From Halogranum amylolyticum (GTDB taxonomy: Archaea > Halobacteriota > Halobacteria > Halobacteriales > Haloferacaceae): 64,000 nucleotides of DNA. The position numbers and the translations under genes are program-made. The notes beneath the pieces were generated by a model. The model had not been told where the DNA came from. It ran no database searches and saw nothing but the letters and a program-made list of their open reading frames with translations. This document shows positions 17,578-27,002 of the stretch, in pieces (the stretch's first letter is position 1; the number at the start of each line of letters is the position of its first letter). The DNA lies in contig NZ_FODV01000023.1 of assembly GCF_900110465.1 (NCBI RefSeq), positions 1 through 64,000 on the forward strand. The letters run 5' to 3'.

Positions 17578-19287
17578 CTACTCGTGTACTGTCTCCGCGA
17601 ACGCCCCGAGTTCGTCGGCGGTGAGCACGTCGTCGAGCAGCCAGTAGCCGTGGACCGACCCCGTGAAGTTCTCCCCACCGGTCATCGCCCCGCCGAACAC
17701 GGTGTAGGAGTTGTTGAAGTGGAACGTGCCGACGCTGTCGATCGACTCCAGCATCTCCCCGTCGGCGTACACCGTGTACCCGCCGTCACGGACGATCGCG
17801 AGCGTCGTCGGCGTCGTCGCGTCGCCACCCCTGACGGTGCTCTCGGTTCCGCCGCTGTCGACGGTCACCGCCCACTCGCCGTCGCGGACGTCGACTCGCA
17901 TCCCCCGCGTCTTGCTCCGCTTGCCGTAGTCGAGCACGCGGGCGTCCTCACCGTCGCCCGGCGCGACCGAGAGCAGGAGCGTGAACGAGCGACTCTTGAG
18001 CAGCTCGGGAAACTCGTGGGGGACGAGCACGCGGTCCTCGTCGGTCCCGGCGAACACCCGGCCCGCACCCAGCGTCGTGTCCCTCGTCGCCGACGTCCCG
18101 CGGATCGTCCCGTGATGCGACCCGCAGCGGTCGAAGACGACGCCGTCGAGGCCGTGGCTGAAGTCGTACCACGCGGTCGCGCCGTACTCGTCGACGAGAT
18201 TCTTCGGGGCGTGCGTCGGGTCGACGGTGGGGACGTCGTAGATACCGATGCTGTAGTCCTCCGTCGACGCCGTCCCGTCGACCGCACACCGCCACCCCTT
18301 CCCGTCGCCCAGCGACCACGGGTCGAACGTGTGCATCGTCGTCGCGTTCCAGCCGACGCCGAACTCCGAGAGCACCGGCGAGGAGGCGACCTCCTCGTCG
18401 GCGTAGCTGCTCGTCGTGAGGTCGGTCACGCGGTAGGCACGGGTCTTGTCGCCGTACTGGTCCTCGAGATCCTGGAAGAAGAAGTAGATCTCGTCGTCGA
18501 CGACGAGCGGGCGACCGCCCTGTCGGGCCGCCTCCCGACGTCCCGTCACTACGGGGTTGTTCTCGTGGGGCGTCCAGTCGGTCGCCTCGAGCTCCGTCGA
18601 GTGATAGAGCATCACCTTGTCGTTGTCCTTGTCGGTCGCGAGCCACCAACGGCCGTCGTAGCGGAAGAACACCGGGTCGTGCGAGTAGTAGTCGACGTCG
18701 ATGGCGTTGCCGACCTTCGACCACTCGGTGGGGAACTCCTCGGCCTTCCACAGTTCGACTCGCTTTCCCGTCGGCGGACACATGTAGTACTCGCCGTCGT
18801 ACTTCCAGATCAGCGGGAACGAGGTGTGTTCGTCCTTCTGGAGGACGACCTGGTCGTACTCCCACTCCAGCCCGTCGTCGCTAGTGGCGTGACCGATAGG
18901 AGCGTCCGGTCGTCGGTCGTGGTTGACGATCTCGAAGAACATGTGCCACTCGCCTTCCTCGACGAACATGAACGGGTCGGCGACGTAGTCGACGTCACCG
19001 TAGTCGGTCACGTCGGCGGCGGTCAACACGGGGTTGTCGGCCTCGACGCTCGGACCGGCGACCAACGGGAGGGTGCCGGGCGTCTCCGTCGGCCACGGGG
19101 GGATGGTGTCGCCGCTGTGGACGAACTGGCTCTCCGGTGTCGTCGTCTCGGTGTCGGTCGGCGTGTGAGAGGGGGATCCCGTCTCCGTCGGCGTCTGTGC
19201 CGGTTCGGTGGACTGTCCGATACATCCAGCCAGCCCCGCCGCGGCAGCCGAGAGGGACCAGAGGAACGTACGCCGTTTCTGTTCCAT
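17578..19287 (-). CDS. Tat-exported lipoprotein: GH43/GINT1-like beta-propeller plus LamG-like lectin domain
   Basis: A 569-residue protein. Residues 1-22 hold a twin-arginine signal (KRRTFLW) and a lipobox LAGC, so it should be a lipid-anchored surface protein. Residues about 75-370 form repeats typical of five-bladed GH43-like propellers (YVADPFMFVEEGEWHMFFE, GHATSDDGLEWEYD, SHDPVFFRYDGRWWLATDKD) and resemble the N-terminal domain of glucosamine inositolphosphorylceramide transferase (GINT1). Residues about 380-565 look like a LamG/concanavalin-type lectin domain (TAWYDFSHGLDGVVFDRCGS). It may bind or trim the surface glycan. The reaction is unknown. Confidence 0.75.
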   Translation of the reverse strand: MEQKRRTFLWSLSAAAAGLAGCIGQSTEPAQTPTETGSPSHTPTDTETTTPESQFVHSGDTIPPWPTETPGTLPLVAGPSVEADNPVLTAADVTDYGDVDYVADPFMFVEEGEWHMFFEIVNHDRRPDAPIGHATSDDGLEWEYDQVVLQKDEHTSFPLIWKYDGEYYMCPPTGKRVELWKAEEFPTEWSKVGNAIDVDYYSHDPVFFRYDGRWWLATDKDNDKVMLYHSTELEATDWTPHENNPVVTGRREAARQGGRPLVVDDEIYFFFQDLEDQYGDKTRAYRVTDLTTSSYADEEVASSPVLSEFGVGWNATTMHTFDPWSLGDGKGWRCAVDGTASTEDYSIGIYDVPTVDPTHAPKNLVDEYGATAWYDFSHGLDGVVFDRCGSHHGTIRGTSATRDTTLGAGRVFAGTDEDRVLVPHEFPELLKSRSFTLLLSVAPGDGEDARVLDYGKRSKTRGMRVDVRDGEWAVTVDSGGTESTVRGGDATTPTTLAIVRDGGYTVYADGEMLESIDSVGTFHFNNSYTVFGGAMTGGENFTGSVHGYWLLDDVLTADELGAFAETVHE

Positions 19288-19360
19288 ACCCCGACTTCCG
19301 CTCCCGATGGTGTAAATGAGATAGACTGTTCACTGAGATCAGAGATACTGAGAACGGACA

Positions 19361-19377
19361 AAACGCCCGGTTAAGGC
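19361..19377 (-). promoter_or_regulatory. Weak copy of the TTA-N8 element upstream of the lipoprotein gene
   Basis: On the minus strand CTTA, then ACCGGGCG, then TTTTG. The CTTA box and GC-rich spacer match the other elements, but the TATA part is poor. It lies about 75 nt upstream of the start at 19287. Confidence 0.35.
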
Positions 19378-19533
19378 GGTCTTGTCTGTGTACTAACCCC
19401 GAACGCCGTTCGCCAACACCGCGAACTGACAGTATCGACACGTCGCTGTCTCAGTCCGTCGGCGACGGTGTAGTTGGGGGAGATTACTTCGAAAACAGCC
19501 GTCACGAAAAGTAGACTGGGCCGATCTGAGGGG

Positions 19534-20529
19534 TCAGTCGTCCTGCGTGACCGGCGAGTGTTCGGTCCGCGTCGCCGGCTCGTCCGCCGCGAGCTCGTCG
19601 AGTTCGCGGGTGACCTCGAGTGCGCGGAGGCCGTCAGCGCCGGTGACGACCGGCTCGGAGCCGGTGCGGACCGCGTCGGTGAAGGCGGCGAGCTCCTTCT
19701 TCAGGGGTTCGCCCTGGTCGACGGTGAGCTTCTCGACGACGTTCTCGTGGCGGTAGCGGACGTCGCCGTCCTCGACGTACTCGGGCGCCGACTGGCGGTG
19801 GATCTCGATGCTCTGGTCGATGTAGTCGACTTTCACGCGCGCCTCGGCCGCCGAGATGGTGAGCTGCCGGACCTTCTCCTGAGTGATACGACTCGCGGTC
19901 AGCTCGGCGACCGTCCCGTCGTCGAACTGGAGGTTGGCGGCACCGTACGCTCCCTTCTGCGTGCCGACGGCGTTGACCGAGCTGACCTCCTCGCCGACGA
20001 TGGCGAGCACGATGTCGATGTCGTGGATCATCAGATCCATCACGGCGCTGTCGTCGATCTCGCGGTTCAGCGGCGGGCCGAGTCGTTCGGCCGTCACCGC
20101 GATGACGTCGAGGTCGTCGACGAGGTCCATCAGCGTCCGTACGGCCGGGTTGAACCGCTCGACGTGACCGACCTGTAGCACGACGTCGCGCTTCTCGGCG
20201 AAGTCGATGAGCGTCTGGCCCTTCTTGGGGTCCTCGACGAACGGCTTCTCGACGAGCACGTTGACGCCGGCGTCGATACACTCGCGGGCGGCGTCGAAGT
20301 GGTACTGCGTCGGGACGGCGATGGAGACTGCGTCGGCCTCCTCGAGCAGCTCGTCCATCGTGAGCGCTCGCGTGTCGAAGTCGCCGGCGACCTCCTCGGC
20401 GCGCTCCATCGCGGCGTCGTAGACGCCGACCAGTTCGACGCCCGGCAGATCCTGATAGATCCGGACGTGGTTCTGTCCCATACTGCCGACGCCGATTACT
20501 CCGGCTTTGACTGTCTCTGAGTTAGACAT
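19534..20529 (-). CDS. Gfo/Idh/MocA-family oxidoreductase (WbpB-like)
   Basis: A 331-residue NAD-dependent dehydrogenase. The Rossmann motif AGVIGVGSMGQNHVRIY lies at 9-25 and EKPFVEDPKKG at about 94-104, the EKP motif that carries the catalytic Lys; the C-terminal domain has GHVERFNPAVR and MIHDIDIVLAIVG. In the Wbp pathway WbpB oxidises C3 of UDP-GlcNAc uronic acid so that WbpE can aminate it. The 8-nt overlap with the aminotransferase gene supports that pairing. Other sugar substrates remain possible. Confidence 0.88.
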   Translation of the reverse strand: MSNSETVKAGVIGVGSMGQNHVRIYQDLPGVELVGVYDAAMERAEEVAGDFDTRALTMDELLEEADAVSIAVPTQYHFDAARECIDAGVNVLVEKPFVEDPKKGQTLIDFAEKRDVVLQVGHVERFNPAVRTLMDLVDDLDVIAVTAERLGPPLNREIDDSAVMDLMIHDIDIVLAIVGEEVSSVNAVGTQKGAYGAANLQFDDGTVAELTASRITQEKVRQLTISAAEARVKVDYIDQSIEIHRQSAPEYVEDGDVRYRHENVVEKLTVDQGEPLKKELAAFTDAVRTGSEPVVTGADGLRALEVTRELDELAADEPATRTEHSPVTQDD

Positions 20530-21658
20530 GGGTTACCTCCTCTCTGCGGGCGAGTTCGTCGACCGGTTCGACGTCGACCTCGTGCATCACGTCGACGATG
20601 GTCTCGAGGTCTTCCTGCGTCAGGTTCGGGTGGACCGGCAGCGAGAGCGCCTGTTCGGCGACGGTCTCGGCGACGTCGAGGTCGGTCGGACCCGAGTAGT
20701 CGTCGTACGCCTCGAGTTCGTGGATCGGGTTCGGGTAGTAGACGCCGCTGCCGACACCGTGGTCGTCGAGTTGGTCGACGAGTTCCTCGCGGTTGCCCAC
20801 CCGGATCGTGTACTGGTGGTAGACGTGGCGCAGCCCCTCCGGCTCCGTCGGGGTGACGGCTGCGATGTCCTCGAGCCCGTCGGTGAGGAACGCCGCGTGT
20901 TCGCGGCGGGCCTCGTTGAACTCGCGGATGCGGTCCATCTGTGCGACGCCGATGGCGGCACAGAGGTTCGTCATCCGGAAGTTGTGGCCGACCTCGACGT
21001 GCTCGTAGCCGGACTGACTCCGACCGTGGTTGATGAAGCGCCGAGCGGCGTCGGCGACGTCCTCGTCGTTCGTCGTGATCATCCCGCCCTCGCCGGTCGT
21101 CATGTTCTTGGTCGGGTAGAACGAGAAGCAGGCGACGTCGCCCATCGAGCCGGCGGTCTCGTCGTGGTAGTCTGCGCCGTGTGCCTGCGCGGCGTCCTCG
21201 ACGAGCGGGACGTCGTACTCGGCGGCGATCTCGCGCAGGTGGTCCATCTCGGCCGACAGGCCGTAGAGGTGGACCGGCATGATGGCGTCGACGTCGCCGT
21301 CGCGCTCGCGGATCAGCTCTTCGACCGCGTGCGGGTCAAGGTTGAACGTCTCGGGGTCGACGTCGGCGAAGGCGGGCTCCGCGCCCGCGAATCTGATCGT
21401 GTTCGCCGTCGCGACGAACGAGAACGGCGTCGTAACGACGGTGTCCCCGCGTTCGACGCCCGCCGCGGTCAGCGCCGCGTGTAGCGCGGTTGTGCCGTTC
21501 GTCGTGGCGACGGCGTGCTCCGCGTCACAGTAGTCGGCGAAGCGGTCCTCGAACTCCTCGACGGCGTCGCCCGCGGCGAGCTGGCCGGACTCGAGGACGT
21601 CGACGACTCCCTTCAGTTCGGCGTCCCCCACCTCGGGGTCGGCGATCGGAATACTCAT
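20522..21658 (-). CDS. DegT/DnrJ/EryC1/StrS sugar aminotransferase (WbpE-like)
   Basis: A 378-residue PLP enzyme. Lys184 in YPTKNMTTGEGGM is the Schiff-base Lys; VEDAAQAHGA carries the PLP-ring Asp155; NGTTALHAAL binds phosphate. In the Wbp route it aminates the 3-keto sugar with glutamate. ATG 21658 is chosen because GGAGG lies 8 nt upstream; the in-frame region further upstream has no other Met before 21811 and is not acidic. The gene is first in its operon with the Gfo/Idh/MocA gene, and the TTA-N8 promoter element lies 124 nt upstream. Confidence 0.9.
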   Translation of the reverse strand: MSIPIADPEVGDAELKGVVDVLESGQLAAGDAVEEFEDRFADYCDAEHAVATTNGTTALHAALTAAGVERGDTVVTTPFSFVATANTIRFAGAEPAFADVDPETFNLDPHAVEELIRERDGDVDAIMPVHLYGLSAEMDHLREIAAEYDVPLVEDAAQAHGADYHDETAGSMGDVACFSFYPTKNMTTGEGGMITTNDEDVADAARRFINHGRSQSGYEHVEVGHNFRMTNLCAAIGVAQMDRIREFNEARREHAAFLTDGLEDIAAVTPTEPEGLRHVYHQYTIRVGNREELVDQLDDHGVGSGVYYPNPIHELEAYDDYSGPTDLDVAETVAEQALSLPVHPNLTQEDLETIVDVMHEVDVEPVDELARREEVTHV

Positions 21659-21781
21659 CTGGCTCCCTCCGTCTGTTCGCTCCGACGGACGTGCGTCCCG
21701 TCCGATCTGTCGACCGGCGTGACTGTCGGAGCGCCCTTGTGGCCCAGTCGTCGCATCACCAGAGTAGAGAAGAGAGAGTGG

Positions 21782-21802
21782 CTTTATTATCGGTCGACTA
21801 AG
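21782..21802 (-). promoter_or_regulatory. TTA-N8-ATAATAAA promoter element of the aminotransferase operon
   Basis: On the minus strand CTTA, then GTCGACCG, then ATAATAAAG. It predicts a leader of about 95 nt before the Shine-Dalgarno-led ATG at 21658. The same 323-nt intergenic region carries, on the plus strand, CTTAGGC (21896) and TTTAGGCG (21928) words upstream of the divergent DUF1616 gene. Confidence 0.65.
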
Positions 21803-21982
21803 CGGTGTCACGGGCCATTTCCGTCGGTTTCTGTGTGACGCTACGACCCGCGTAAACGTTGCAACCGCGCCGACCGACGAGAGGGATATTCGGACTTAGG
21901 CACCCTCTATGACGGAGAATTCGGGAGTTTAGGCGTGAACGGTACTCGGGCTTTTTAGTCGCGGAGCCAGTAGCCAGCGTCA

Positions 21983-22981
21983 ATGACAGCCGTGTACGAG
22001 TGGATAGCCGACCTGTTTCTCGCTACCGTCGCCGCGCTGGCGGCGGCGGGAGCGGTCTACGTCGGTCTGTCGGGACCGATCCGTATCCTCGCACTCCTCC
22101 CGATCGTGTTGTTCCTTCCCGGGTACGCGATAGTTTCGGCACTCTACCCCGAGGGGATGCCGCGGTTGCGTTCACGCTCGGTTCGCGCTCTCAACCGGGC
22201 CGAACTCGACGATCCGACCGGTGTGAGCTACCGGCGCATCGGTCCGACCGAACGGGTGGTGCTCGCACTGGCGCTCAGCCTCGTCGTGCTCCCGATGACG
22301 GCGTACGCGCTCCACTTCACGCCGTTCGGTATCGCCACGCTGCCGCTCGTCGCGATCCTCTCTGGCCTGACGGTGCTGTTCTCCATACTGGCGGCCGTCC
22401 GCCGGGGATTCGTCGCCGCCGACGAGCGGTTCACGGTCGGCAGTCTCCTCCCGAGCGGGATGTTCGCTGGGCTCGGAGGTGGGACGTACAGTCTCCTGTT
22501 CGTCGCGAGTCTCCTCGTGCTCGCCGCGAGCGCCGGCGTCGCCGGTCTCGCCTCGCCTGCACAGGATCAGTTCACCGAGACGTACCTCGTCACCGAACAG
22601 AACGGCAACGTTACTACAGAGAACGTCGGTGAAACGGCCCGCAACGGTGGAACCGTCCAGCTCGCTATCACGAACCAGGAGGGCCAGGACGTGAGCTACA
22701 CGACCGTCGTCCAGCTCGAGCAGGTGCAGAACGGGCAGGTGACGAACGCCGAGCGGGTCGACTCGTTCAGCACCGCCGTCGCCGCCGGCCAGACGGAACG
22801 GACGCCGTATCAGGTCGAGCAGTCCGGCGGCGACAACAGTCGCTTGGCGTTCCTCGTCTACAAGGGCGACCCGCCGTCTGACCCCTCCCGTGACAACGCC
22901 TACCGCGTCGTCCACGTCTGGCTCTCCTCCCCGAACGGACAACAGGCGCTCGCCGCGCCGTCGTCTTCGGGGGCAGTGTAG
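21983..22981 (+). CDS. DUF1616-type membrane protein
   Basis: A 332-residue protein with about four to five membrane helices in the first 185 residues (LALLPIVLFLPGYAIVSALY is the characteristic DUF1616 segment) and a C-terminal outside domain that resembles immunoglobulin-like DUF1616 tails (TETYLVTEQNGNVTTENVG). DUF1616 proteins recur in archaeal S-layer and glycan loci, but their function is not known. The next gene follows with no gap. A CTTTTTAG TATA-like box at 21950-21957 sits about 28 nt before the ATG, suggesting a near-leaderless transcript. Confidence 0.8.
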   Translation: MTAVYEWIADLFLATVAALAAAGAVYVGLSGPIRILALLPIVLFLPGYAIVSALYPEGMPRLRSRSVRALNRAELDDPTGVSYRRIGPTERVVLALALSLVVLPMTAYALHFTPFGIATLPLVAILSGLTVLFSILAAVRRGFVAADERFTVGSLLPSGMFAGLGGGTYSLLFVASLLVLAASAGVAGLASPAQDQFTETYLVTEQNGNVTTENVGETARNGGTVQLAITNQEGQDVSYTTVVQLEQVQNGQVTNAERVDSFSTAVAAGQTERTPYQVEQSGGDNSRLAFLVYKGDPPSDPSRDNAYRVVHVWLSSPNGQQALAAPSSSGAV

Positions 22982-23557
22982 ATGTGGCCGTGGGGACACG
23001 CCGCCTTCGGCTACGTCCTCGTCTCTCTCGGATCGCGGCTGACGCGCGGTAGACCCCCGAGCGGTGCGGCCGTCTTCGCCCTGCTCGTCGCGACCCAACT
23101 GCCGGATCTCGTCGACAAGCCGCTGTCGTGGGTGTTCCATCTCTTTCCGCAAGGTGTCTCGGTCGCCCACTCGGTGTTCGTCGCCGTCCCGCTCGGTCTC
23201 CTCGCCGTCGCGGCCGCGGCCCAACTCCGCCGGCTGGAGGTCGGCGTGGCGTTCACCGTCGGTTGGTGGTCGCATCTCCTCGGCGACGTCGCGACGGCGT
23301 TGCTCTACGGCTACGGGACGGAGTTCGCACTCATGCGCGTTCTCTGGCCGGTCGCGACGTTCCCGCCGTACGACGACCAGCAGGTCGCACTCGAACGGGT
23401 CCTCGAGTACCTCGGCGAGTTCCTGACCGCGCTGTCGACGACCCAGCAGGTCGGCCTGCTCGCCGTCTACTTCGGACCGTTCTTCGTCGCGTTCGTCCTC
23501 TGGCTCGTCGACGGCGCTCCCGGAGTGCGGAAGCTCCGGGAGCTGGCGGACATCTAG
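22982..23557 (+). CDS. YdjM-type membrane metal-dependent hydrolase
   Basis: A 191-residue membrane protein with conserved polar residues in helices: MWPWGHAAFGYVL at the start, QLPDLVDKP near 40, VSVAHSVFV near 60 and WWSHLLGDV near 90. These His/Asp positions match the LexA-binding, inner-membrane YdjM family of putative metal-dependent hydrolases. The substrate is unknown; phospholipid or lipid-linked sugar are possibilities in this setting. Its ATG directly follows the DUF1616 stop codon, so the two are co-translated. Confidence 0.75.
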   Translation: MWPWGHAAFGYVLVSLGSRLTRGRPPSGAAVFALLVATQLPDLVDKPLSWVFHLFPQGVSVAHSVFVAVPLGLLAVAAAAQLRRLEVGVAFTVGWWSHLLGDVATALLYGYGTEFALMRVLWPVATFPPYDDQQVALERVLEYLGEFLTALSTTQQVGLLAVYFGPFFVAFVLWLVDGAPGVRKLRELADI

Positions 23558-23697
23558 CTTTACATAGAACTCTTTTGGCCCGATCTGTTTATTTATTAAT
23601 TCTAGAGAGGTATTTCCTTCCCATTTGTATCTTGTGGCCGTTTGTTAGTTCTGTTTCACAACTCTTATCAGCAAACCCGATTGTGGAGAAATTGCAA

Positions 23698-25155
23698 ATG
23701 CCTGAGACCCCAGACAAGACGTTCAGTCGACGTTCCGTCCTTGGCACGGTCGGGGCGGCGGCACTCGGCGCGACGGCCCTCTCCGGTCGCGCCTCTGCAA
23801 GTCACGACTCTTACGAGACGATCAACATCGTCGACGCCGGCGCGGACAACACCGGTGGCGACTCTATCACTCCGATTCTCGACGACGTTCTCGACGACAA
23901 CAGGAAGATCTACTTCCCGCCCGGCGAGTACTACGTCGACGAAGGTATCCGGTTCACCGACTTCGAGAAACTCTGGCTCTACGGTGAGGACGCCACCATC
24001 GTCCCGGCCCCCGCCGACGAGTTCGACGGGGCGGACCACATCTTCAAGCTCGGAACCGACTACGCACCGGGTGACTGGCTCCACATCGGCGATCTCACCT
24101 TCGACTTCACCGCCGAGAACACGGGAGTGCGAGCCATCCAGGCGCAGGTCAACGACTGTTACATCCACGACGTCGACTTCGTCGGCGAACACGACGCCGG
24201 CACCCACGGTCCGATGCTCGTCGACATCATCGACGAAGACAGCATCGCCGCGGTGGACCGTGTCCGGATGCCCGACGGCGGCGCGTGGACGGAGAACACC
24301 GAGCAGGACGGCGACCCCGTCGTCCGCTGGGGCCCCACCGGCTTCATCGTCAGCCCGTATCACAACGGGACCCTCTGGGTACGCGACTGCGTCATCGGCG
24401 GCTTCCCCGATAACGGGCTCTACGACTCTGGCAAGGACGGCACCGTCGTCGTCAAAGGCGGCCAGTTCGAGAACAGCAACACGGCGAGCATCCGCCTCGA
24501 CGGCTACCGAAGCATGATCGACGGTGCCACCATCACCGTCGACGGCGCACGCAACGACGACGCCGCCCAGCAGGCGATCCGTCTCGACGGCGGCAGCGGC
24601 TGTGCCGTGAAGAACTCGGAGATCGTCCTCGAGGAACCCACCGCCAACGGGATCACCGTCCGCTCCGGCGTCGACTCCGCGAAGATCGAAGGGACCACCA
24701 TCGACGTCACGGACGGCTACGTGAACGCCGCCATCATGGTCGAAGAGGACGCCGGTCGGACGGTGATCGACGACTGTTCCGTCGACCTGGACGCCACTGG
24801 ACAGGCCATCGAACTCCGCTCCGGCGACGAACCCTGTGTGATCAAGAACACGACCGTCACCGGCGACGGCTCCGGTGCGACCGGCGGTCGCGAGACCATC
24901 ATCTGCGACCGCGACGGATCGCTGCTCCGCTCGAACACGGTCGAACACTCCGGGCCTGACTACCGCCGCGGCGTCGTGATCCGCGGCGACGACATCACCG
25001 TCTCCGGTGGTCGCTACGAGGCGACGCACTACCCGCTCGTCGTCGAGGGTGACGACGCGACCATCGAGAACGTCACGGCCAGCTCCTACGGTGGCTACGA
25101 CGCTGTCGACGTCGACGGCGGGAGCGGACTCCGACTCGTCGACAACGACTTCTAA
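23698..25155 (+). CDS. Tat-exported right-handed beta-helix protein, tandem copy 1
   Basis: A 485-residue protein. FSRRSVLGTVGAAALG at 9-24 is a twin-arginine signal ending at ASA near 35. The rest has pectate-lyase/C5-epimerase-like repeats of about 22-25 residues (DNGLYDSGKDGTVVVKGGQF, NTASIRLDGYRSMIDGATI), with a GADNTGGDSITPILDDVL pectate-lyase-3-like opening. It is probably secreted and acts on, or is part of, the cell-surface polysaccharide as lyase, epimerase or binding protein; catalytic residues cannot be named with confidence. ATG 23698 is the first start with the Tat signal. The 140-bp upstream region is unusually AT-rich. Confidence 0.8.
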   Translation: MPETPDKTFSRRSVLGTVGAAALGATALSGRASASHDSYETINIVDAGADNTGGDSITPILDDVLDDNRKIYFPPGEYYVDEGIRFTDFEKLWLYGEDATIVPAPADEFDGADHIFKLGTDYAPGDWLHIGDLTFDFTAENTGVRAIQAQVNDCYIHDVDFVGEHDAGTHGPMLVDIIDEDSIAAVDRVRMPDGGAWTENTEQDGDPVVRWGPTGFIVSPYHNGTLWVRDCVIGGFPDNGLYDSGKDGTVVVKGGQFENSNTASIRLDGYRSMIDGATITVDGARNDDAAQQAIRLDGGSGCAVKNSEIVLEEPTANGITVRSGVDSAKIEGTTIDVTDGYVNAAIMVEEDAGRTVIDDCSVDLDATGQAIELRSGDEPCVIKNTTVTGDGSGATGGRETIICDRDGSLLRSNTVEHSGPDYRRGVVIRGDDITVSGGRYEATHYPLVVEGDDATIENVTASSYGGYDAVDVDGGSGLRLVDNDF

Positions 25156-25353
25156 ACGCGACCGACGCCGCCGACACGCCGGTCGTCACACCCGACTCGT
25201 TCCTCTGACATTTTTTACTCGATCCTGAGTAACTATGCTGTCGATTTCTCGAAGGGTATAATCTTTCTGGCCGACTTATTTATATTTTATGGTTAAACAG
25301 AAATTCAATTTCAAAATACTTATCAATAAAAGCTACTGTCTCAGAACTGCGTT

Positions 25354-26877
25354 ATGCCTGAGACCTCAGAACAGACCTCAACTCGAACGCTCGGTCGTCG
25401 ATCCTTCCTTGGCACGGTCGGAGCGACGGCACTCGGTGCTGCAGTCTTCTCCGAACGCGCTTCGGCGAGCTACAGCTCCTACGAAACGATCAACATCGTC
25501 GACGCCGGTGCGGACAACACCGGTGGCGACTCTATCACTCCGATTCTCGACGACGTTCTCGACGACAACAGGAAGATCTACTTCCCGCCCGGCGAGTACT
25601 ACATCGACGAGGGGATCCGGTTCACCGGCTTCGACAAACTCTGGCTGATCGGTGACGACGCGACCATCGTCCCCGCTCCCGCCGACGAGTTCGAAGGCGA
25701 ACATCGCATCTTCAAACTCGGCACCCACTACGCACCGGGCGATTGGCTCCGTATCGGCTACTTCACCTTCGACTTCCGTGCGCACAACACCGGACTCCGC
25801 GCGATTCAAGCGCAGGTCAACGACTGTTACATCCACGACATCGACTTCGTCGGCGAGCACGACGCCGGCACTCACGGCCCGATGCTCGTCGACATCGTCG
25901 ACGAGGATAGCATCGGCGCGGTCGACCGCGTCCGGATGCCCGACGGCGGGGCGTGGACGAAGGACACCGAGCAGGACGGCAACCCCGACGTCAGGTGGGG
26001 TCCCACCGGCTTCATCGTCAGCCCGTACCACAGTGGCAAGCTCTGGGTGCGTGACTGCGTCATCGGCGGCTTCCCCGACAACGGGCTCTACGACTCCGGC
26101 GAAGACGGGCGCGTCGTCGTCCGTGGCGGTCGGTTCGAGAACAGCAACTCCGCGAACATCCGTCTCGACGGCCACCGAAGTACGGTCCAGGACGCGACCG
26201 TCGTCGTCGACCACGCTCGGAGCCGAGACAACAACCAGCGCGGCATCCGTCTCGACGGTGGCTCCAACTGTTGGATCGAGAACTGCGAGATCATCCTCGC
26301 GGAGCCGAACGGCCACGCCATCACCGTGATGCCGGGGTGTACCTCGGCGAAGATCGAGAACACCTCCATCACGCTCGGAGCCAGCGACGAGTCGAACGAC
26401 GCCGCCATCATGGTCTCGGAGGGCTGCGGCGACGTCGAGATCGAAGACGTCCACATCGAGATGCACTGTCCGGGACAGGCGATCGACATCGAACCCGGTG
26501 ACGGCGACGTGCTCGTCGAGGGGTGCACCGTCACGGGCGAGGCCTCCGGCGCGACCGGCGGGCGAAACGCCATCCGCTGTGAACGCGACGGCTCGCGGTT
26601 CTACAGCAACACGGTCGAACAGCCCGGACCGAGCTACCGCCGCGCGCTCGCGCTCGTCGCCGACGACTGCGTCGTCTCGAAGGGGAGCTACGAGTCGACG
26701 CACCACCCGATCGTCGACGACGGTAACGGCAACGTCGTCTCGAAGACCACCGCCCGCTCCTACGACGGTTACGACGGACTCAAAGTCGCCAGCGGCGACG
26801 TCGATCTCTACTGGAGCACCGTCTACGAGGGTGTCGCCGGTTCCTACGACGGCTACGGCAACGAGTTCCCCAGCTGA
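25354..26877 (+). CDS. Tat-exported right-handed beta-helix protein, tandem copy 2
   Basis: A 507-residue paralog of the upstream gene with the same layout: LGRRSFLGTVGATALG Tat signal, pectate-lyase-like opening, and helical repeats to the C-terminus (CWIENCEIILAEPNGHAITV, GDVEIEDVHIEMHCPGQAID). A 93-bp block (25510-25602) is identical to 23842-23934 of copy 1 while flanking codons differ, which suggests gene conversion. The upstream AT-rich leaders of both genes share TGGCC(C)GA and CTTATCA words. The role is as for copy 1; the pair may differ in substrate. Confidence 0.8.
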   Translation: MPETSEQTSTRTLGRRSFLGTVGATALGAAVFSERASASYSSYETINIVDAGADNTGGDSITPILDDVLDDNRKIYFPPGEYYIDEGIRFTGFDKLWLIGDDATIVPAPADEFEGEHRIFKLGTHYAPGDWLRIGYFTFDFRAHNTGLRAIQAQVNDCYIHDIDFVGEHDAGTHGPMLVDIVDEDSIGAVDRVRMPDGGAWTKDTEQDGNPDVRWGPTGFIVSPYHSGKLWVRDCVIGGFPDNGLYDSGEDGRVVVRGGRFENSNSANIRLDGHRSTVQDATVVVDHARSRDNNQRGIRLDGGSNCWIENCEIILAEPNGHAITVMPGCTSAKIENTSITLGASDESNDAAIMVSEGCGDVEIEDVHIEMHCPGQAIDIEPGDGDVLVEGCTVTGEASGATGGRNAIRCERDGSRFYSNTVEQPGPSYRRALALVADDCVVSKGSYESTHHPIVDDGNGNVVSKTTARSYDGYDGLKVASGDVDLYWSTVYEGVAGSYDGYGNEFPS

Positions 26878-27002
26878 CGCGGTCGGCTTCGTTCCCTCAG
26901 CTCACCGTTCCGTCCGTCCACGCCCCGCCCGTGCGTCTGACGCCCCCGCGTCGCGAGACGTGATCCGAACTGCTCTCCCGCTCTCTTTCTCGTCCGTCGT
27001 CG

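Noticed and set aside
17317..19374. 685-residue plus-strand frame over the lipoprotein gene
   Set aside because: Arg/Val-rich shadow of the minus-strand lipoprotein, which has signal, lipobox and propeller repeats.
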